From Drosophila miranda (taxonomy: Eukaryota; Arthropoda; Insecta; Diptera; Drosophilidae), in assembly GCF_003369915.1 (NCBI RefSeq), contig NC_046676.1, positions 21,248,001 to 21,312,000 of the forward strand: a stretch of DNA of 64,000 bases. The letters run 5' to 3'. Made by a program: the position numbers and the translations under genes. Positions 57,420 to 64,000 of this stretch are shown here, piece after piece. The notes under the pieces were generated by a model. That model ran no database searches. It was not told where the DNA came from and saw only the letters and a program-made list of their open reading frames with translations. Position 1 is the first letter of the stretch, and each line of letters begins with the position of its first letter.

Positions 57420-60150
57420 TTAATCGCTGACGCGGGCATAGACTACGGCCGTACGTGATGGGCTGTAGACCTCAATGAAGTTGGAACGACCAGCGTATCC
57501 CTCCGGGTCGGAGCGATGCTTAACATTGCCATCGATGCGGCTGTGGCCGCCAAACCTAGGATCGTCTGAGGAGAGCACCGCCTGATAGGTGCCCGCCCAG
57601 TTGGTGCCTACGCGGTAGCCAGTAAAGCTCTGGTGTATATGGAAGTTGAAGACGAAGACCAGTCCGGCCCGCTCAAAGGCGATGATCTTGTCGCCCTCGT
57701 GCTTCCAGCTGACGTAGGCGGGTCCGGAATGCAGCCACCCGTAGCGCTGCTCAGCCTCGTTCATGGCCCGATCGAACTCATTGAGGTATTTGTACTTCAG
57801 CATGTTGTCGTCCACCAGGTTCCACTGCCGGCGGGCATAGTGGTACGAGTCGTTGTTGCCCACGCGGGGGAAGTCCAGCCACTCGGGATGTCCAAACTCA
57901 TTGCCCATGAAGTTCAGATAGGCCTCTCCGCCGAGGGCATGTGTGATCAGGCGTATCATCTTGTGCAGCGCCAGGCCACGATCGATAACCAAGGTGGAGT
58001 CCGACTGCGTCGACATGTGCGTGTACATCTCCTTGTCCATCAGCCAGAAGGCAATGGTCTTGTCCCCGACCAGGGCCTGGTCGTGCGACTCTGCGTACGC
58101 CACCGTATTTTCCATCCAGCGGCGATTGGTTAGGGTGTGGACCACGTCCCCCATGCTCCATTGGTCGTCGCTCTGCTCCTTGAGCAGCTCAATCCACTTG
58201 TCCGGTATAGCCATGCCCAGGCGATAGTCGAAGCCAATGCCGCCCTCCGAGACGGGACGGCACAGCGTCGGCATTCCCGAGACATCCTACAGAGGATATT
58301 CATGTGAAAGATGTCGCCAGGGTTCGCTAGGTTCGCTGACTGACTTACCTCCGCAATGGTGATGACTTCGGGGTCCAGCGTGTGCAGCATATGATTGGCC
58401 AGCCCCAGATAGTTGAGAGCATCCGTGTCGACATTCAGGCCAAAGTACTCATTGTAGTCGCCGCTGAAGCCCTCGCCAATGCCTCGCGAGTGGTACAGCA
58501 TTGAGGTGACGCCATCGAAGCGGTAGCCATCAAAGTTGTACTCGTCGTGCCACCAGCGCAGGTTGGACAGCAAGAAGCGCAGCACCTCGTACTCCACGTA
58601 GTTGAACAGACGACTGTCCCACAGAGAGTGCTCGCCGCGGGCTCCGTCGTGGAAGAAGCAGCTATTGGTGCCGTCAAACTGGTTCAAGCCATCCTGCACA
58701 TTCTTCGAGGCATGCGAGTGGACTACATCCAACAGGACGTACAGCCCGTGGGAATGGGCAACATCAATCATCCGCTTCAACTGCTCTGGGTTGCCGCAGC
58801 GGCTGGAGGCGGCATAGAAGCTGGTCACCTGGTAGCCAAAGCTGGCATAGTAGGCGTGCTCCATGATGGCCATCACCTGGATGCAGTTGTACCCCTGCCG
58901 CTTGATGCGGGGCACAATGCGATCGGCGAACTCGTCGTAGGTGCCCACGCGCGGCTCCTGCGAGGCAATGCCCACATGGCACTCGTAAATCCTTAAGGAC
59001 TTGGGCCTGGCTGGACGGGAATGCTGGCGCTGGTAGCGCTCCGATTCTGGGGGCTGCCACACGTACTGCTTGTAGTTAACCCCCTGGTTGGCCTCCTTGG
59101 GTGGCTGCACCACATACTTGGCCCACGGCGACAGGCGGTCCAGCAAGTGATCAGAATGGTTCCGGATGATGATCTTAATCTCGCTCAGGTGCTTGATCTG
59201 TGGACTGCCGTCCGCATTGGGGGGCAGGTGCAGTTCCCACTTGCCAAACTCTAGTTTCTTGAACGGATGCGACTCCCAGTGCCAGTTATCTGTGGGGGTG
59301 GGGATGGGGAATCATTAGTTCTGTTGGTGACAGCTGCGAAAAGTGTCCCACTTACTGAAGTCGCCTGCCAGATAGACATTCTTGGCCCCCGGTGCCCACT
59401 CACGGGCAATCACCGAGTTGTCCGGCTGAAAGTGCAGGCCGTAGTATCTGTATCCCTGCGTGAACTGGTCCATTCCGCCATCGCCTTGGCCGATCTTCTC
59501 CAGCCACTCCTGGAGCACGCCATGTCTGCAAAGAATCAAACGCCAAACAGTTGAGATCGGCATCTGCGATGCTAAAATAAAGATCGCCAAGCCCGGAAAG
59601 GGCATGATCATGATCCTACCGAGATTTCCTTTTATTTCGAGTTGATTCGATAACGATTAGTATTTTATCGATTAAAAATCAATTAAAACGATTGATTTGA
59701 TAAAAAAAAAAAAAATTGTCTTGAAAAAGGCCGTGTCTAGACGCAGGTCATTTTAAGGTCATTTTTCCGTGTCTAGACGCATATAAAATTTTGATAATTT
59801 TTCCGTGTTGCAACGCGGGTCAGATGAAGGTCATGTCGCAAACTGGCATGCATGTATGTAAAATGTCAAGTAAAGTGAAGTTACGTGTGTGTGCGAATTT
59901 GCGAATGCGGTGGAAGAGAAAAATGCAAACAAAACAGAAAAACAAACCGGCCCTGGACAACAGATCGGAGGGTGGGGCTTATCAGCCGCGCACATAAAGC
60001 CGGCGCCAACCTTGGATTACATGACCGACAGCCGGCAGCGGGCGGACTCACTTACCGTCGTCGAATCTCACGCTCGAAAGGCCGCAAGTAGCCATCCGTT
60101 GAGAATAGTGTCTCGATGTCCTTAACCTTAACATTCATGGCGTCACCCAT
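57420..60150 (-). CDS. AGBE: Glycogen branching enzyme (1,4-alpha-glucan)
   Basis: Four exons (60150-60056, 59525-59356, 59289-58349, 58286-57420) encode 690 residues. An N-terminal CBM48 (about residues 60-160, with [19 protein letters not shown]) precedes a GH13 barrel. The catalytic residues are Asp347 in [10 protein letters not shown] (nucleophile), Glu402 in ITIAEDVSG (acid/base) and Asp471 in [12 protein letters not shown]. The nucleophile-acid spacing of 55 equals that of human GBE1. A beta-sandwich C-terminal domain completes the protein. The enzyme makes alpha-1,6 branches in cytosolic glycogen. The start [11 protein letters not shown] was chosen as the first Met after which similarity begins. 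Intron 1 carries an unusual repeat cluster (59731-59833). Confidence 0.95.
59731..59833. promoter_or_regulatory. Cluster of palindromes and DR5 nuclear-receptor-like half sites in AGBE intron 1
   Basis: Three copies of a CCGTG-NNNNN-ACGC-type palindromic unit occur: CCGTGTCTAGACGC at 59731 and 59767, and CCGTGTTGCAACGC at 59803, exactly 36 bp apart each. Units 1 and 3 are directly followed by two AGGTCA-type half sites spaced by five bases (59745/59756 AGGTCA; 59817 GGGTCA and 59828 AGGTCA). Unit 2 is followed by AT-rich filler instead. The period and conservation suggest a functional array or recent tandem duplication. Confidence 0.55.
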
Positions 60151-60804
60151 GTCGGAAAAATCAGAAGATGAAAACGGAGAACAGAGCACAGTAGTTTCCA
60201 CGACCGACGGCGACGAACTGTGCTGTGCTTTTTTATCAGCCTGCAAGCCCACACAAAAGCTTTGCTTCTTTCTCGCTCGTCGAGCTTTTGTAGCGTCCAA
60301 AACAGCTGTTATCCCAAGTTTTCTTTTTCTTTTGATTCGCGCATATAAACAACAAAGCAATGCTGCACATTGCATGTTTTTCCGCCTGATAACAGAGTAT
60401 GTTTAGTATATATAGACTAATTGCCCCCGATTGACGATTGCCTTTACGGTTGACATAGTTGAACCGGCATCGAAGCGTCGTTACATGCAAATTGGATGAG
60501 ATAATGCTGTTGTCGTCAAGTGCCAGGTCAGGCATTTTCTTACAAACAAGTATACGAAGAAAACAAGGTCTATTCTATGCACCACCAACAAATATCTTAT
60601 TAAATGTGGAGAAAACCCATTAAAATGTAGTGCAATGCTGGTCGAAGCTGAAAAATTGAACAAGTGGAGGGTGTTCATCATAGTTGAACTACAACATTCC
60701 ATACTGATCATAAATTGTACTCGAAAGTGCGTAAGATTAGGACTACAATCCAGATACAATTAACATTAATACTAAACGCACTCAAGAAGTCCTCCATGTA
60801 TGCT
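60151..60804. other. Spacer between AGBE and Spt-I
   Basis: Contains the AGBE promoter and the Spt-I 3' untranslated region. The two genes run on the same strand. No additional gene is seen. Confidence 0.5.
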
Positions 60805-62455
60805 CTAAAGGACTGCGCTGCTAACATTCTCGATGATCTCAAAAGCGGCGGAAATCTCCGCCTCTTCCAGCAGACGGTTTACGGCAACTCGTATACTAGG
60901 ACGCACTGGCTTGTGTTCCCTATTCTGCAGGTAGGCTGCCTCCACGACAGCCACGCCTCGAGCAATACACTGCGGATGGGGATAATGTTAGACTACATTT
61001 TGAATATACAGCACGAGGAGCAACAATACCTTGTCGGCGACATCAATGAGGCGCTTCCGTTCCGCATCGAAATTTTCTCCGGGAAGTGCCAAATACAAGT
61101 GCTTGACGGGGGACAACTCATCGCCGCACAGGCGCAGCTTGGAGAAACGCGAAAAGATCTGATGCAACAACTGGGCTTTGGCCTGCAATTGCTCAAAGAT
61201 TTGCGGCTCCCGCTCGAAACGATCGAGGGCAGAAATGGCAGCTTGGGTCAGCATGGGCGGCAGTGAGGCGGAAAATATGTAGCCCAGGCCGGAGAGACGC
61301 TGATGCTCGGCTATGAAATGTGAGCCCACGCAGAAGCCGCCAATGGTGGCCATGGATCCCTCCATACCAGCGGATATCAGATCGATTTCGTCCCGCTAAT
61401 TGAAAACGCGAGATAAGTTTGGTTTTTCAATGAAAAGTCATTTACTTACGTCGATATTGAAGTGCTCGGTGACACCTCGTCCTCCTTTGCCAAGTGTGCC
61501 AAAGGAAACGCTCTCATCGATGAAAATACGCAATTTGTATTGCTTGCGCAGAGCCACGAGCTCGGGAAGCGGACAAATCTTGCCCGTATTCATGTAGATG
61601 CCCTCAGCAACAAGAAATCGACGCGTCTTGAGAGCCTTCTTGGGGTTCTTCTGATCACGCTTCTCCTGCTCGACGAGCAGCCTCTCAAGATCCTTGACAT
61701 CATTGTGTTTAAAGAATGCGATCGTGCTGCGAGACGCATCCAATCCCTTTTGAATGGCAAAGTTGACAGCTTCATCTCTGGAAGGGTAGAGGAGCTGTTG
61801 AAAAACCCTCTTATAGCCAGTTTTCAGAAATAACTTACACAAATATAATGTCACCACGCTTGGCGTATGCGGGAATGGCGCTGGCCACCGTCGAAAAGCC
61901 ATAGGAATACACAATAGCTTCCTCGAGGTCCATGAACTTGGCAATACGCTCCTCCAGCTCCAAGTGCACATCCATAGTTCCATAGAAACCGCGAGGACCA
62001 CACGATCCGACGCCGTATTTGCGCAGAGACTTGCAGGCCTCCTCCAGAATGTCTTGGTCTTCAAGGAAACCCAGGTAGTTGTGCGAGCCCAGATTGAGGC
62101 AATCGTGTCCATCGACGTTTATGCGCTTGCCCACCTTGGACGCCACCAAACGGGTGCGCAGCAAGGGATGATCTGGATCAGTTTCACCCACCAAGGGTTC
62201 TGGCTCATAGTTCTCAATTAAGAAGTCCTCCTCCTCTTTGGTAAAGCGACGGCGCCGTCCACCGCCCCGTTTATGGAGGAGCAGCCAGATGACGGTAATG
62301 AGCAGGAATATTTCTAGAACAAGTGCAAACGTGGGTGTCTGTCCCAAGAGGCAATGGTTATCGCATGACGACGAAGGTATACAAATTATAGGCGTTGGCA
62401 TACTCACATTCCGAAAAATGGTCCCAATTTCGTTGAACAATTGAATCACCGCCAT
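60805..62455 (-). CDS. Spt-I: Serine palmitoyltransferase subunit 1
   Basis: Five exons (62455-62408, 62338-61839, 61777-61450, 61395-61030, 60969-60805) encode 468 residues. This is the length I recall for the fly protein. A membrane anchor ([19 protein letters not shown], about residues 18-38) follows a short luminal N-terminus, then a basic RRRR stop-transfer. The body is an alpha-oxoamine synthase fold: [34 protein letters not shown] and [20 protein letters not shown]. The PLP-binding lysine of catalytic subunits is absent, as expected for SPTLC1. It pairs with the catalytic subunit (lace) at the ER to condense serine with palmitoyl-CoA, the first step of sphingolipid synthesis. The end [13 protein letters not shown] is complete. 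Confidence 0.95.
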
Positions 62456-63963
62456 TTTTCAGGTTCACTTCAGTTCTTTCTGTGAAAAATCAATTGAAAC
62501 CGCCTTAATTTCTGACTGTGGTATGTGTCATCCAAACGACGCTTTCTTATCGCAATTCGAGTACATCTGCACATAGTTTATGTATGAATGTACATTATTT
62601 AGACACCGATACGAAGTTCTATAGCAAATTTTTATGCGCACGAATATACTTACAAGCAGAATTATGTACGGTTAATATATTATCATTACCTTGTTAACGA
62701 TCGTGTCGCTAGTGGGTGATATTTTAGATAAAAGCGTGCAGAAGTGTGCCGCACGGCGCAATCAGCTGAACAAAAATATCTGTGGTATTCCAGTCATAGA
62801 TTTTAGTTTGATTTTGGTTTGATTCAAATCAAATTATGTGTGAATGGTCGTAAAAAACAATCATTGTAGTGTTGGTAATGGCACCATTTTTACTAAAATT
62901 GATGTTAACCAACACCAAGTCTAACCAAACTGTACCTTAAAAATATAATTATCTTCATTTCCGAGCGCTGCTATCACTTCGTCTAGAAAGAAAAACTACA
63001 GCTTATATTTCTATCGGGCACTGTGCCTGGTCGAGTACGACCAAAGCAGTAAATAATTCGTAGTCTCTGCTTAATTCACATTTAATAATGGATTTTCGTT
63101 TTTCTTTGAAAAAGAAATCCATTTCAAATCGTTTAAAGAAGCAATATATTCAATTTGAATGGAGGAAAATAGATTTTTTAAGATGAATTCGAGATAAAGA
63201 AACATTTGTTTCTTTCTACAAAGCCAACAAAAATTTCCTATCGAAATTTTTTGTTTAATCACGCAAAATATTCCCCGAATACACTGATAAAACGTCTTAT
63301 CAAATGTCCCAAATCGCCGCCCTCATGTAACTACATCACTTTTGAGCGAGCTAATTTTTTGGTCCGTCTGTAATTACCATTCCGGCAATAATAATTAAAC
63401 ATTTTTGGTTGAGTCGCTTTCAATGCATAGATTTATTTGTTAAACTTTCCTTGCTTATAGTTATCTTCCAACTGTTTATGTTGCTGCATCAATTGAAAAC
63501 AATAATCGTAATGAAACGTTAGAACAAATTGTACTGTCTAGAGATTGTGTACTGCCAAAAATTTTAAATCATGCTTCTGTGTATTGCTCTAAGGGAGCAA
63601 CAAATGCCCGTTGGAAAATAGAAACCAAATATAGAGGTGGAGGTGGATGTCGTAGACTACATTTAACCAATATGAAATAAAAAAGTATCTGGAGTCTGTT
63701 TCATAGTACACAGTTTAGTATTATGTTTTGTGTGTCGCAAGATCGGGTATGGTTGCCTTTTGTGGTGGTTTGGACTAGCCCAAACGGCCAGACGCTTAAA
63801 ACTGGCCAAACTAAGGTTAATTTTTGTTTTCATCGGTTTGTTAATGTTTAAAAACTATCATATAAAGTTTAGTTTAGTTCATTTTTTGTTTGCTTCTGTC
63901 CAAATGAAGATTTGCCTGTTGACAGACGGACAGAGGTGCGGGAGTGCCGGATGCCGCTTTCTG
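62456..63963. other. Spacer and probable 3' untranslated region of the next gene
   Basis: The left part is the Spt-I 5' leader and promoter. The right part (from about 63300) is AT-rich and probably the 3' untranslated region of the minus-strand gene beginning beyond the window. No internal coding exon is seen. A TTGATTC/GAATCAA-type inverted repeat is near 62815-62835. Confidence 0.4.
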
Positions 63964-64000
63964 CTACTTCTTGTCGGCGCCAGAATTGGACTGTGTGGAG
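63964..64000 (-). CDS. 3' end of an unidentified minus-strand gene (partial)
   Basis: On the minus strand the last 34 bases before a TAG at 63966 read ...STQSNSGADKK-stop, a polar Lys-ended tail typical of a protein C-terminus. The gene continues out of the window. The short tail does not identify the family. Confidence 0.4.
   Translation of the reverse strand, partial: STQSNSGADKK

Overview
This is a stretch of insect nuclear DNA that looks like the genome of a Drosophila species. Introns are short (about 55-70 bp) with GTAAGT/GTGAGT donors, coding exons are GC-rich while spacers are AT-rich with many microsatellites, proteins contain CAG-coded glutamine runs, and nearly every gene has a recognisable fly relative (Obp57c-like, GNBP-like3, Cpr57A, Kdm4B, AGBE, Spt-I). 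From memory of fly cytology, the left-end genes belong near D. melanogaster 57A-B and the right-half genes near 49-50, all on Muller element C. The window may therefore span an old inversion junction, as expected for a species outside the melanogaster group. All gene models are my own splicing of the raw sequence, checked for reading phase but not against transcripts.

Layout. About 0.5-3.5 kb is a spacer with only one doubtful small ORF. At 3.5-11.1 kb, seven genes lie on the minus strand: a beta-glucan recognition-like secreted protein, an odorant-binding protein, an RR-type cuticle protein, a trypsin-like protease, a BORCS7-like lysosome-positioning subunit, a C-type lysozyme and an MFSD6-like transporter. 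A decayed scrap of acetyl-CoA carboxylase lies among them. At 12.6-19.6 kb, a GPI-anchored transferrin and a dynein-2 intermediate chain (WDR60/DYNC2I1) lie on the plus strand. At 20.3-24.0 kb is FLASH (minus), divergent from a TMBIM/Lifeguard membrane protein and ORC3/latheo (plus). Cytosolic valyl-tRNA synthetase (28-31.6 kb, minus) faces a very large gene on the plus strand.

The centre (about 32.3-54.1 kb) is dominated by Kdm4B, a JmjN-JmjC histone demethylase. It has two candidate noncoding first exons, a first intron of up to 9 kb, a compact catalytic core, and apparently three alternative 3' ends, each with its own poly(A) signal. Two of these would add long Q-rich tails, one of which carries C2H2 zinc fingers. 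This is the most interesting part of the window. At 54-57 kb there is a tandem DUF1091 cluster with two intact genes flanking a broken copy. At 57.4-62.5 kb are AGBE (glycogen branching enzyme) and Spt-I (serine palmitoyltransferase subunit 1), and the extreme right end clips the 3' end of another minus-strand gene.

The genes do not form a single pathway. The left cluster is enriched for secreted gut, immune and cuticle products with TATA and GATA promoter signals. The right half holds housekeeping genes (replication origin recognition, tRNA charging, histone mRNA processing, chromatin, glycogen and sphingolipid synthesis). I recognised no tRNA, rRNA, CRISPR array, retrovirus-like element or intact transposon.
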